NCBI RefSeq assembly: GCF_009711975.1
Contig: NZ_VIKW01000018.1
Coordinates: 1-64,000 of the forward strand
Length of the DNA: 64,000 bases
Origin: Anabaena sp. UHCC 0204
Lineage (GTDB): Bacteria; Cyanobacteriota; Cyanobacteriia; Cyanobacteriales; Nostocaceae
Direction of reading: 5' to 3'
The position numbers and the translations under genes were made by a program. Below the pieces are notes generated by a model. That model was not told the DNA's origin. It did no database searches and worked only from the letters and a program-made list of their open reading frames with translations. Each line of letters begins with the position of its first letter. Position 1 is the stretch's first letter. Of this stretch, positions 52,965 through 61,044 are shown piece by piece.

Positions 52965-53810
52965 TTATTTCCTATTCACACTAGATATCAAAATCCCATG
53001 TCGAGGACTAAACAACAAAGCCAACGTAAATAAACCCGAAACTACTAACACAATCGCCGGACCAGAAGGTAAATTATAAAAATAGCTGAGATACATTCCG
53101 CTAATACTAGAAATTACCCCAATTACTGCCCCTAAAATCATCACTTCATGTAACCGTTTTACTAATAAATAAGCAGTTGCACCGGGAGTAATTAAAAGTG
53201 ATAATACTAAAATTACTCCTACAGCTTTCATGCTGGCAACAATTGTCAAAGAAATCAATAACATTAAGCCAAAATTTAAGCGATTAACTGGTAAACCAGC
53301 AGCTTGTGCGCCTAAAGGATCAAATGTGTAAAATAACAGTTCTTTGTATAATAAGAAAATTACGATTAAAACAATAGCTGCAATAATAGCTGTATCTCTC
53401 ACTTCGTCGGCTGTTACACCTAAAATGTTACCAAAAAGAAAGTGATTCAAATCAATTTTATTATCTTTTTGAATGACTGTAATTAAGGTGACACCAAGGG
53501 CAAAAAAGGCGGAAAAAACTATTCCCATGGCTGCATCTTCTTTGATGGGGGAACGTGTTTTAATAAAGGCGATCGCCATTGTACTCAATATACCAGCAAT
53601 AAACGCCCCGACAAAGATATTAGCACCAATCATGAAGGCGATCGCTAATCCTGGTAATACTGAATGACTAATAGCATCTCCCAGCAATGCTAGGCGTTGT
53701 ACCATCAAATAACTACCAACTATGGCACACAATAAACCTACTAATATGGCGATGATTAAGGAACGTTGCATGAAGCCATATTGCAACGGTTCTATTAGTG
53801 CTTGAAGCAT
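52965..53810 (-). CDS. Metal ABC transporter permease (MntB/ZnuB type)
   Basis: A 281-residue integral membrane protein with about eight hydrophobic helices. It has the ABC-3 family features LLGDAISHSVLPGLAIAF and MKAVGVILVLSLLITPGATAYLL. It forms the channel for Mn2+ or Zn2+ uptake with the ATPase encoded 60 bases upstream and the binding protein encoded divergently at 54779. The intervening short repeat (CGAAGGAGCGAAGG) might lower permease expression relative to the ATPase. Confidence 0.93.
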   Translation of the reverse strand: MLQALIEPLQYGFMQRSLIIAILVGLLCAIVGSYLMVQRLALLGDAISHSVLPGLAIAFMIGANIFVGAFIAGILSTMAIAFIKTRSPIKEDAAMGIVFSAFFALGVTLITVIQKDNKIDLNHFLFGNILGVTADEVRDTAIIAAIVLIVIFLLYKELLFYTFDPLGAQAAGLPVNRLNFGLMLLISLTIVASMKAVGVILVLSLLITPGATAYLLVKRLHEVMILGAVIGVISSISGMYLSYFYNLPSGPAIVLVVSGLFTLALLFSPRHGILISSVNRK

Positions 53811-53870
53811 AGAGGAAAATGAACCACGAAGGAGCGAAGGACACGAAGGAAGAAGGAAGAGAAGATATGA

Positions 53871-54695
53871 TTATGCCGCGTCGGAAAAGTACATGACTTT
53901 CCCGCTATAAGCGTTATTTAAGTTTTCTTCTGTTAGGACTTGTTGGCGTGAACCTGTGGCGATTAATTCGCAGTTGAGTAAGATTAAATCATCAAAATGG
54001 CTGATTGATTCGCCTAAGTCATGATTAACTACTAAGACGATTTTATTGGCTTTTGCTAGTTCTTGAAAGACTTCAAAAATGATAGTTTGGGTTTTTTGAT
54101 CTATACCGACGAAGGGTTCATCAAAACAGAAAATTTCCGCTTCTTGAGTTAAAGCCCTGGCTAAAAATACTCGTTGTTGTTGTCCTCCTGAAAGTTCACC
54201 AATGGGACGATTTTTTAATTCTTCTATTCCCACTCTTGCTAATGCTTGTTTAGCAATTTGGCGGCTAACTGTGGAGAAACTACGTAACCAGCCTGTTTTT
54301 TTGACACGCCCCATCATCACTACATCCCACACGGTAGCAGGGTAATTCCAGTCAATTTGGCTACGTTGTGGTACATAGGCAACTTTTTCTAGTTGCTGCA
54401 TTAAGGGCTGACTTTTGTATAAAACTTGACCACTACTCATGGGAACTAATCCCAAAATGGCTTTCATTAATGTACTTTTACCTGCGCCATTTGGTCCAAA
54501 AATCCCCGTTAGTCTTCCTGGTTTAATAATGCAGTTAACGTCTCTTAACGCTTCTTGGGTGCGGTAATGTACACCTACATGAGAGATGTTAATCGCTGTT
54601 GAGGAATTCATATCAATGGTTTTGATAGCTTGTGTAGGTATATCTCTGGTAGACAGGCTAAATTTTTGATAAAAAGAGACGTTTTGCATAACCAT
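53871..54695 (-). CDS. Metal ABC transporter ATP-binding protein (MntA/ZnuC type)
   Basis: A 274-residue ABC ATPase: Walker A FGPNGAGKST, Q-loop VPQR, signature LSGGQQQR, Walker B AEIFCFDEPF, and His in LVVNHDLGE. A Met at 54611 (MNSSTAIN, residue 29) is a good alternative start, because the family usually begins there and the first 28 residues look non-conserved. It powers the permease gene just downstream. It is divergent from the binding protein gene across 83 bases, a typical layout for a regulated metal transport locus. A Mn- or Zn-responsive regulator is expected but not encoded here. Confidence 0.94.
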   Translation of the reverse strand: MVMQNVSFYQKFSLSTRDIPTQAIKTIDMNSSTAINISHVGVHYRTQEALRDVNCIIKPGRLTGIFGPNGAGKSTLMKAILGLVPMSSGQVLYKSQPLMQQLEKVAYVPQRSQIDWNYPATVWDVVMMGRVKKTGWLRSFSTVSRQIAKQALARVGIEELKNRPIGELSGGQQQRVFLARALTQEAEIFCFDEPFVGIDQKTQTIIFEVFQELAKANKIVLVVNHDLGESISHFDDLILLNCELIATGSRQQVLTEENLNNAYSGKVMYFSDAA

Positions 54696-54778
54696 AGTTA
54701 AAATACTTATTTTTGAGTTTACTATAAAAATGAGAGAAATATGAAAAAATATATAATTAGGAGTAATAATTTAGATAA

Positions 54779-55729
54779 ATGAAACTAATACTTAATGCCA
54801 TAAGTCTGGGAATGTTGTTATCTTTGTCCTTAATGGGTTGTACTCCCGATTCTGAAACTCAGGAAAATACTCAGCCGCAGGTTGTAGCAACTAGTACCAT
54901 AATTGCTAATTTAGCTGAAGAGGTGGGAGGAGAAGAAGTACAAATTACGGGAATTCTCAAACCTGGTACAGATCCTCATGTTTATGAACCTGTACCCGCA
55001 GATAGTCGAGTTTTGGAACAAGCTAACTTGATTTTGTATAACGGTTACAATTTAGAACCGGGAATTATTAAGTTAATGAATGCGGCTGGAGGGAAAGCAA
55101 AAAAGGTGGCTGTGGGGGAAGTTGTTAAATCTTTAAAGTTAGATAAAGGTAAAGGGCAAATTGTCCCAGATCCTCATGTTTGGGGAAGTGCGGAAAATGC
55201 CATATCTATGGTGAAAGCAATTCGAGATAGTTTAATTGAGTTGTCACCAGAAGATCAAGATAAATTTACCGAAAATGCAGAAAATCTAATTGATGAATTA
55301 CAACAATTACATATTTGGATTAATCAACAAATTCAAACCATTCCCCCAGATAAGCGGAAACTCATTACTACCCATGATGCTTTTCAATATTATGGAAATG
55401 CTTATAAGATAGAAATTGCGGGAACTTTAATTGGGATTAGTACAGAAGAACAACCCAGCGCCCAAACAGTGAAAAAGTTAGTTGAATCTATTAAAAAAAT
55501 AGGTGTTCCTGCCATATTTGCAGAAACGACAATTAACCCAGCTTTAATGAAAACAGTCGCCGAAGAAGCAGGAGTAAAATTAGCACCAACTTCACTTTTT
55601 TCTGATTCTATTGGGGCAAAAGGTAGTAATGGCGATACTTATATAAAGATGATGGCAGCAAATACCCGCGCTATTGTTGAAGCCTTGGGAGGAAAATATA
55701 CGCCGTTTCAATTAAATAGTAAAAAATAA
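54779..55729 (+). CDS. Metal ABC transporter substrate-binding lipoprotein (MntC type)
   Basis: A 316-residue cluster A-I binding protein. A lipoprotein signal ends at the lipobox LMGC (Cys21). Metal ligands are visible: His67 in GTDPHVYEP, His133 in DPHVWG, Glu in FAETTINP, and Asp in FSDSIG. The His-rich loop typical of zinc-specific ZnuA is missing between the first two ligands, which favours manganese, the usual cargo of the homologous cyanobacterial MntCAB. This is inference. It is anchored to the outer face of the plasma membrane and hands metal to the permease encoded on the opposite strand. Confidence 0.93.
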   Translation: MKLILNAISLGMLLSLSLMGCTPDSETQENTQPQVVATSTIIANLAEEVGGEEVQITGILKPGTDPHVYEPVPADSRVLEQANLILYNGYNLEPGIIKLMNAAGGKAKKVAVGEVVKSLKLDKGKGQIVPDPHVWGSAENAISMVKAIRDSLIELSPEDQDKFTENAENLIDELQQLHIWINQQIQTIPPDKRKLITTHDAFQYYGNAYKIEIAGTLIGISTEEQPSAQTVKKLVESIKKIGVPAIFAETTINPALMKTVAEEAGVKLAPTSLFSDSIGAKGSNGDTYIKMMAANTRAIVEALGGKYTPFQLNSKK

Positions 55730-55761
55730 GGTGATTGGTGATTGGTAATTGGTAAAACTCT

Positions 55762-55802
55762 TACCTGTCACCTGTCACCTGTCACCTGTTACCTGTCACC
55801 TA
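55762..55802. repeat. Short tandem repeat (TCACCTG)
   Basis: Five degenerate copies of the TCACCTG heptamer, between the mntC-type gene and acsF2. They belong to the same class as the other short tandem repeats. Confidence 0.85.
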
Positions 55803-55806
55803 TTCC

Positions 55807-56901
55807 CTAACAAACTTGTTCACGAGTTGCTTCTGTGTCTATAGGTTTAATCAGAAAAATTCTGAACATATTCCAAAAAATCATTAAGATTAAAGGAATT
55901 TTTTGGAAAAATTTCACAATTCCCCAATCATTGATTTGATTGAGATCAATTATTTTCTGATTATACAATGCACATTGTTCTAAATACCAGAAGAAGTAGG
56001 GATGATTGGTATCTAAAATAATTGGAAATGCTTTGGCTGCGGTTTTGTTGGTTTCTTCAACTACCTGAGTATTGTATTTGCGGGGATGAATCCCTAATAT
56101 TTCATAGAAATTCCCTCTTTCAAATACTGTCATGGTGTGAGTAGCAAAAACAGTTAAAAGGAAAAAGCGCACCCATAACCGAGATTTCCAATTATTCCAT
56201 AATTGGGGTTGAGAACGTAACAATGCTTTGAAAAAATCACCGTGTCTATTTTCATCTTGACACCAGCTTTCAAACTTCCGAAATAAAGGATAAAACTGGT
56301 ATTCTGGGTTTTTTTCCATGTGACGATATACTAAAATATAACGCCAATAACCGATTTTTTCCGATAGATAAACTGTGTAAATAACCCACTCGATTGGGAA
56401 AAATGTATAGGTACGATTTTTAGTTAGATAACTCAAGTCAAGGGAAAGGTTAAAATCTGCCATTGACTTATTGAGAAATCCCGCATGACGGGCTTCGTCT
56501 CGCGCTAAATAACCAAATGCTTCTGATAGTAAAGGGTTACTATCCTTGAGACGACGAGATAATTCTTTAAACAGTAAAAACCCGGAGAATTCCGAAGTAC
56601 AAGAACGTTCTAAAAAGTCAATAAAAGCAAGTCGTTTTTCACCAACAATGTGATCCCAACCTTGCTTAAATTCATCATCTCGCACAAAGTGATGACGATT
56701 ATAATCAGCCTTGAGTTCGTCAATTACAGCCCTTAATTCCGGTTCATACCCAGAAATATCCATTTTTGCCACTGTATCAAAGTCAGTGGTATAAAAACGG
56801 GGTGTTAATAATGTTTCTTGAACAGGTGCTTTTACACCTGATTTCCCTAACTCAACTGGGGGTTTATCCAACGACTTAACCATAAGTAGTCCCTTTGCCA
56901 T
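55807..56901 (-). CDS. acsF: Mg-protoporphyrin IX monomethyl ester oxidative cyclase, copy 2
   Basis: A 364-residue AcsF, clearly paralogous to the gene at 10982 with the same ligand pattern: SEFSG (E104), DEARH (E136, H139) and DENRH (E217, H220). It makes the fifth ring of chlorophyll. A Met at residue 7 is another possible start. It is divergent from the heme oxygenase and hemN genes. In Synechocystis the equivalent set (chlAII, ho2, hemN) is induced under low oxygen by the MarR-type activator ChlR. The same grouping here points to a micro-oxic isoform, by inference. No ChlR-like gene is in the window. Confidence 0.95.
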   Translation of the reverse strand: MAKGLLMVKSLDKPPVELGKSGVKAPVQETLLTPRFYTTDFDTVAKMDISGYEPELRAVIDELKADYNRHHFVRDDEFKQGWDHIVGEKRLAFIDFLERSCTSEFSGFLLFKELSRRLKDSNPLLSEAFGYLARDEARHAGFLNKSMADFNLSLDLSYLTKNRTYTFFPIEWVIYTVYLSEKIGYWRYILVYRHMEKNPEYQFYPLFRKFESWCQDENRHGDFFKALLRSQPQLWNNWKSRLWVRFFLLTVFATHTMTVFERGNFYEILGIHPRKYNTQVVEETNKTAAKAFPIILDTNHPYFFWYLEQCALYNQKIIDLNQINDWGIVKFFQKIPLILMIFWNMFRIFLIKPIDTEATREQVC

Positions 56902-57277
56902 TGTCTGCCTTAAAATTATATAAGCATAAATATTTGTTATTAGTCATCAGTTAAATTATTGAAACTAATTATTACAAAATCACTGAATTATCTGATAATT
57001 TCGCATAGTTTAAATACCTATTTACTAAACAAATGTATTTATGAAACCATAAATAAATATGAATACCTTTATAGTTATACAAGGAATAATAGTTAAATAA
57101 TTTTAGAAGCAGTAAAAAGAGCCGAAATATGTATCGGTAGGAATTTGTGCTGGAGAAATTATGCTTCAAAATTTATGCACCTAGAATAGCATTTTTTCCT
57201 GATTATATCGGCTGTGAACTGATAAACGAGTCGGTAAATGTTGGGAAATCTAATACGTAAACAAGAAGGAAGCAACA
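56902..57277. promoter_or_regulatory. Divergent control region acsF2/heme oxygenase
   Basis: A 376-base AT-rich spacer holding a perfect 15-base palindrome, AATTATCTGATAATT (56986-57000). It lies 85 bases upstream of acsF2. It is a reasonable candidate operator for an oxygen-responsive regulator. Its core TTATC/GATAA resembles the palindrome upstream of acsF1. Confidence 0.5.
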
Positions 57278-57952
57278 ATGAGTAATAATTTGGCAATGAA
57301 ACTGCGTGTAGGAACGCAACAAGCACATATAGATTCAGAAAATATCGGCTTCATGAAATGTTTTGTGCAAGGAGTTGTAGATAGAGATTGTTTTATTCAG
57401 TTGTTGAGGAATTTGTATTTTGTTTACAGTGAACTAGAAACAGCAATTGAGAAACATAAACAGCATCCTGTCATTAGTTTGATTTATTTTCCCGAACTAA
57501 ATCGCCAATCTTCCCTAGAACAAGATATGTTATTTTATTATGGGAATCAATGGCACAAGCGCATTACACCTTCACCTGCTGCTCAAGCTTATATTGCGCG
57601 TATTCAACAAATTTCTGCTCATGAACCTGCACTATTGTTAGCTCATTCCTATACCCGTTATTTGGGTGATCTTTCTGGTGGACAAATGCTCCAAAAAATT
57701 GCTCAGTCAGCCTTAAAACTTTCTGGATATGAAGGAACTTCATTTTACAATTTTCAGCAAATTCCAGACAAGCAGGCTTTTAAAGAAAAGTATCGTCAAG
57801 CATTAGACAAACTTCCAGTTGATGATACAACTGCTGACAAAATTGTGGCAGAAGCTAACAATGCTTTCAAATTAAATATGCAGATACTCAAAGAATTGGA
57901 AGTTATTTTAATAGAAGCTCTTGGTAGAGCTACTTACAATGATTTAACTTGA
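57278..57952 (+). CDS. ho: Heme oxygenase (biliverdin-forming)
   Basis: A 224-residue heme oxygenase. Proximal His17 is in GTQQAHIDSEN, and the distal helix RYLGDLSGGQML contains the conserved glycines. It opens heme to biliverdin IX-alpha, CO and iron using ferredoxin, the first step to phycobilins. Linkage to acsF2 and hemN suggests the low-oxygen isoform (HO2-like). A constitutive HO1 would be elsewhere. AGGAAG (57266-57271) lies just upstream of the ATG. The next gene, hemN, begins 346 bases later, so cotranscription is uncertain. Confidence 0.95.
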   Translation: MSNNLAMKLRVGTQQAHIDSENIGFMKCFVQGVVDRDCFIQLLRNLYFVYSELETAIEKHKQHPVISLIYFPELNRQSSLEQDMLFYYGNQWHKRITPSPAAQAYIARIQQISAHEPALLLAHSYTRYLGDLSGGQMLQKIAQSALKLSGYEGTSFYNFQQIPDKQAFKEKYRQALDKLPVDDTTADKIVAEANNAFKLNMQILKELEVILIEALGRATYNDLT

Positions 57953-58298
57953 GTCTCTGCATTATTTACAAACATATAATTCATCACCCAATTGATTTTG
58001 GCAATGATGAATTATATAGCAATCTTCAACAACACATAAACATCTATTTCTTATTCTCTGTGTTCTCTGTGACTCTGTGGTTCGTAAAAAAAATAATGCT
58101 AACTACAAACAAATAGGATAAATATATTCTATTTGCTAAATCCTAAATTACAACATTAACTTGGGAAAATTAATTGTAATTCTTCCCAAATCATAAGGGC
58201 GAAGCATTCAGATTGAAAGTTAATAGTTTTAGTCATAGTTTATCGCCAGAATGCTTTGCCCCTACAAGGAAATATACTCACATCTATTGGAGGCTTTA
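57953..58298. other. 346-base spacer between heme oxygenase and hemN
   Basis: Contains a CTCTGTGTTCTCTGTGACTC-type repeat (about 58059-58078) and inverted halves GGGCGAAGCATTC (58197-58209) and GAATGCTTTGCCCC (about 58250-58263), related to the repeats at 10.8 kb. A promoter for hemN may lie here. No gene is seen. Confidence 0.55.
58289..58293 (+). promoter_or_regulatory. Ribosome binding site fixing the hemN start
   Basis: GGAGG at 58289-58293, five bases before the ATG at 58299. It rules out the longer in-frame start at 58251, which overlaps a repeat. Confidence 0.8.
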
Positions 58299-59681
58299 AT
58301 GGTTTTTCTATTACCTGGTGTTAAGTTTGACTTGGATCTAATTCAAAAGTATGATACTCGCGCTCCCAGATACACCAGCTACCCCCCAGCAACAGAATTA
58401 AGTGAAACTTTCACCGCCAGAGATTTCCAAACAGCTATTACTGCTTCTAATCAACGAGAAACTCCCCTATCCTTGTATTTCCATATTCCTTTTTGCCAAA
58501 GTGCTTGTTATTTTTGTGGTTGCAATACGGTAATTACTAATAACAAGAATATGGCTAAACCATATCTGGAACATTTAGAGCAAGAAATCAAAAATACCTC
58601 GTCTTTAATTGACAAGAATAGAAAGGTACTCCAAATTCATTGGGGTGGAGGTACTCCAAATTATTTGGAACTTGATCAAGTAGAATTTCTCTGGAAAAAT
58701 ATTACCCGTCATTTCCAAATTGCTTCAGATGCGGAAGTATCTATTGAAATTAATCCTCGTTATGTAAATAGAGATTATATCTTATTTTTGAGAGATATTG
58801 GCTTTAATCGGATTAGTTTTGGTATTCAAGATTTTAACCCAGAAGTACAAAAAGCGGTGAATCGCATTCAACCAGAATCATTACTTTTTGATGTCATGGG
58901 TTGGATTAAGGAAGCTGAGTTTGATAGTGTCAATGTAGACTTAATTTATGGTTTACCTTATCAAACTCTAGAAACTTTTCGGGAAACATTACACAAGACA
59001 ATGGCATTAGATGCTGATAGAATTGTCGTCTTTAATTTTGCTTATGTACCTTGGATCAAACCTGTCCAAAAAATGATTCCCCAAACAGCATTACCAGGAG
59101 CAGAAGAAAAGTTAGATATTCTCAAAATGACAATTGAGGAATTAACTAATAACGAGTATTTGTTTATTGGGATGGATCATTTTGCTAAAAATAACAATGA
59201 ATTAGCGATCGCTCAACGTCATGGCACACTAAAACGCAATTTCCAAGGTTATACTACCCATGCAGAAACGGAATTGTTTGGTTTTGGTGCTACATCTATT
59301 AGTATGTTAGACGATGCCTATGCTCAAAATTACAAGGAATTAAAGGATTATTACAAAGCGGTAGCCGCAGGTGTTATTCCTACTAGTAAAGGTATTCAAC
59401 TAACTCAGGATGATATTATTAGAAGAGACGTAATTATGTCAATTATGTCTCACTTCCGTCTCAATAAATCAGAGATTGAGCATAAATATCACATTGATTT
59501 TAATGAATATTTCTGTTATGAACTAAATCAGTTACAACCTCTAGAAGATGATGGATTAGTGAATGTATTTGCTGATGAAATCCACATTACTGATATTGGT
59601 AGATTGTTAGTCAGAAATATTGCCGTTCTTTTCGATACTCATACAAGAAGTAGAGAGACAAAATTCTCTCGCGCTATCTAA
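58299..59681 (+). CDS. hemN: Oxygen-independent coproporphyrinogen III oxidase
   Basis: 460 residues from the ATG at 58299. A radical-SAM enzyme with CxxxCxxC cysteines 66, 70 and 73 (FCQSACYFCGC), the SAM-binding GGGTPNYL, and an N-terminal DTRAPRYTSYPPAT typical of true HemN rather than HemW. It decarboxylates coproporphyrinogen III without O2. The C-terminal domain, with HFRLNKSEIEHKY, fits HemN. It completes the micro-oxic set with acsF2 and heme oxygenase, allowing heme and chlorophyll synthesis when HemF lacks oxygen. Confidence 0.95.
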   Translation: MVFLLPGVKFDLDLIQKYDTRAPRYTSYPPATELSETFTARDFQTAITASNQRETPLSLYFHIPFCQSACYFCGCNTVITNNKNMAKPYLEHLEQEIKNTSSLIDKNRKVLQIHWGGGTPNYLELDQVEFLWKNITRHFQIASDAEVSIEINPRYVNRDYILFLRDIGFNRISFGIQDFNPEVQKAVNRIQPESLLFDVMGWIKEAEFDSVNVDLIYGLPYQTLETFRETLHKTMALDADRIVVFNFAYVPWIKPVQKMIPQTALPGAEEKLDILKMTIEELTNNEYLFIGMDHFAKNNNELAIAQRHGTLKRNFQGYTTHAETELFGFGATSISMLDDAYAQNYKELKDYYKAVAAGVIPTSKGIQLTQDDIIRRDVIMSIMSHFRLNKSEIEHKYHIDFNEYFCYELNQLQPLEDDGLVNVFADEIHITDIGRLLVRNIAVLFDTHTRSRETKFSRAI

Positions 59682-59821
59682 GGAAAAGGGGTTATGTAGT
59701 TGCGCTAAAGCGATAAATGCAACTACATACCTTTTGATTTATATATTTATGTCATTTGGTAGAAATAAAAAAAATTTAGCCTTGATAAATTTGATACGAG
59801 TCATATTTTTGAGGCAATGTA

Positions 59822-60097
59822 ATGATGAATATTATTGCTTGGATAATTTTAGGACTAATAGCTGGTGCGATCGCTAAAGCTATCTATCCTGGTTCTCAAG
59901 GTGGGGGTATGTTATCAACCATGATATTAGGTATTGTTGGTGCTTTTATCGGTGGTACTTTATTTACTCTCATCCGCACAGGAACTCTCCAATTTACAAC
60001 CGCAACTTTAAGTATTCCTGGGTTAATAGTGGCAATTATCGGCGCAGTTATCGCTATTTATCTATGGGGATTATTCCAAAGAAGTAGTCGAGCCTAA
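59822..60097 (+). CDS. GlsB/YeaQ/YmgE-family stress membrane protein
   Basis: A 91-residue protein (90 if the second ATG is used) with three hydrophobic helices and Gly-rich turns: IIAWIILGLIAGAIAKAIYPG, LGIVGAFIGGTLF, and VAIIGAVIAIYLWG. It matches the transglycosylase-associated / GlsB family of small stress-induced membrane proteins, whose mechanism is not known. It is 69 bases upstream of a Mn-catalase gene and may be coexpressed with it. Confidence 0.9.
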   Translation: MMNIIAWIILGLIAGAIAKAIYPGSQGGGMLSTMILGIVGAFIGGTLFTLIRTGTLQFTTATLSIPGLIVAIIGAVIAIYLWGLFQRSSRA

Positions 60098-60151
60098 CCT
60101 CAAATTTAGCAAATTAGACTGGATATAAGTTGTTTCTTAGCATTGCTAGTT

Positions 60152-60157
60152 AAAGGA
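60152..60157 (+). promoter_or_regulatory. Ribosome binding site fixing the Mn-catalase start
   Basis: AAAGGAG (60152-60158, core 60152-60157) lies 8 bases before the GTG at 60167. A TTG/ATG-like start further upstream at 60143 would place this site inside the gene. Confidence 0.8.
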
Positions 60158-60166
60158 GCTAAAATT

Positions 60167-60868
60167 GTGTTTTTTCATAAAAAAGAATCAATTCATGTAG
60201 TGAAAGTTGATCAACCAAATCCCCGTTTTGCTCAGTTACTTCTAGAACAATTTGGTGGTGCAACTGGTGAACTTTCAGCCGCTTTGCAATATTGGGTACA
60301 ATCTTTTCATGTTGAAAATCCTGGTATTCGGGATATGCTCCAAGATATTGCTATTGAGGAATTTGGCCATTTAGAAATGGTTGGTAAACTCATTGAAATC
60401 CACACTAAAAATACAGATCAAACAGAAGCCTATAAAAGTACCTTATTTGCTCTTCGCGGCATTGGTCCCCATTTTCTTGATAGTCAAGGAAATGCTTGGA
60501 CTGCAAATTATTTAAATGAAGGTGGTGATGTTGTCCGCGATTTACGTGCTAATATTGCCGCTGAAGGTGGTGCTAGACAAACTTATGAAGAGTTGATTAA
60601 ACTAGCCACAGATGAGGGAACTAAACAGACTTTGGTACATCTGTTAACGCGAGAAGTTTCTCATACTCAGATGTTTATGAAAGCTTTGGATTCTCTGGGT
60701 AAGTTAACTGATCCTATGTTTGGGAATATCCAACCAGATGAAACCGTCGCTCTTTACTATAATTTATCAACTGATGGAGACGGTGCAGATCAACGCGGTC
60801 CTTGGAATTCTGAACCAACATTTCAATATATCTCTAATCCTTTGGAGAAGGTAATGAGTGCTAAATAA
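60167..60868 (+). CDS. Manganese catalase
   Basis: 233 residues from the GTG start (reads FFHKKESIHVVKV next). A four-helix di-Mn catalase. Ligand motifs are ATGELSAALQYW (Glu), IEEFGHLEM (Glu and His), NIAAEGGARQTYEEL (Glu) and LTREVSHTQMF (His). It converts H2O2 to water and oxygen in the cytoplasm without heme, and it is used by heterocystous cyanobacteria in stress and desiccation. Only about 230 residues, it belongs to the short bacterial form. It could be linked with the upstream small stress protein. Supply of Mn by the transporter at 53-55 kb fits but is only context. Confidence 0.92.
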   Translation: MFFHKKESIHVVKVDQPNPRFAQLLLEQFGGATGELSAALQYWVQSFHVENPGIRDMLQDIAIEEFGHLEMVGKLIEIHTKNTDQTEAYKSTLFALRGIGPHFLDSQGNAWTANYLNEGGDVVRDLRANIAAEGGARQTYEELIKLATDEGTKQTLVHLLTREVSHTQMFMKALDSLGKLTDPMFGNIQPDETVALYYNLSTDGDGADQRGPWNSEPTFQYISNPLEKVMSAK

Positions 60869-60878
60869 AAACTTTATT

Positions 60879-61037
60879 GTCTGAATCAGGATTTACAGGA
60901 TTTGAAGATTAGCAAGATTTTTTAATTATCAAAATTGTCTGAATCAGGATTTACAGGATTTGAAGATTACCAAGATTTTTGAAATTATCAAAAATCATGA
61001 ATCTTGAAAATCCTTTAATCTAGAGTATCCTGATTCA
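60879..61037. repeat. Dispersed palindromic element (TGAATCAGGAT ends), copy 2
   Basis: TGAATCAGGAT occurs at 60882-60892 and again at 60940-60950, as the starts of a 58-bp direct duplication. Its inverse ATCCTGATTCA is at 61027-61037. The same ends bound the element at 16840-16935. It fills the spacer between convergent Mn-catalase and protease genes. Confidence 0.85.
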
Positions 61038-61044
61038 GATATTT

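Noticed and set aside
56972-57169. 65-residue minus-strand frame upstream of heme oxygenase
   Set aside because: Tyr/Leu/Asn-rich translation of AT-rich control DNA that covers the palindrome.
59620-59877. 85-residue plus-strand frame overlapping hemN and the GlsB-type gene
   Set aside because: Overlaps two well-supported genes in another frame.
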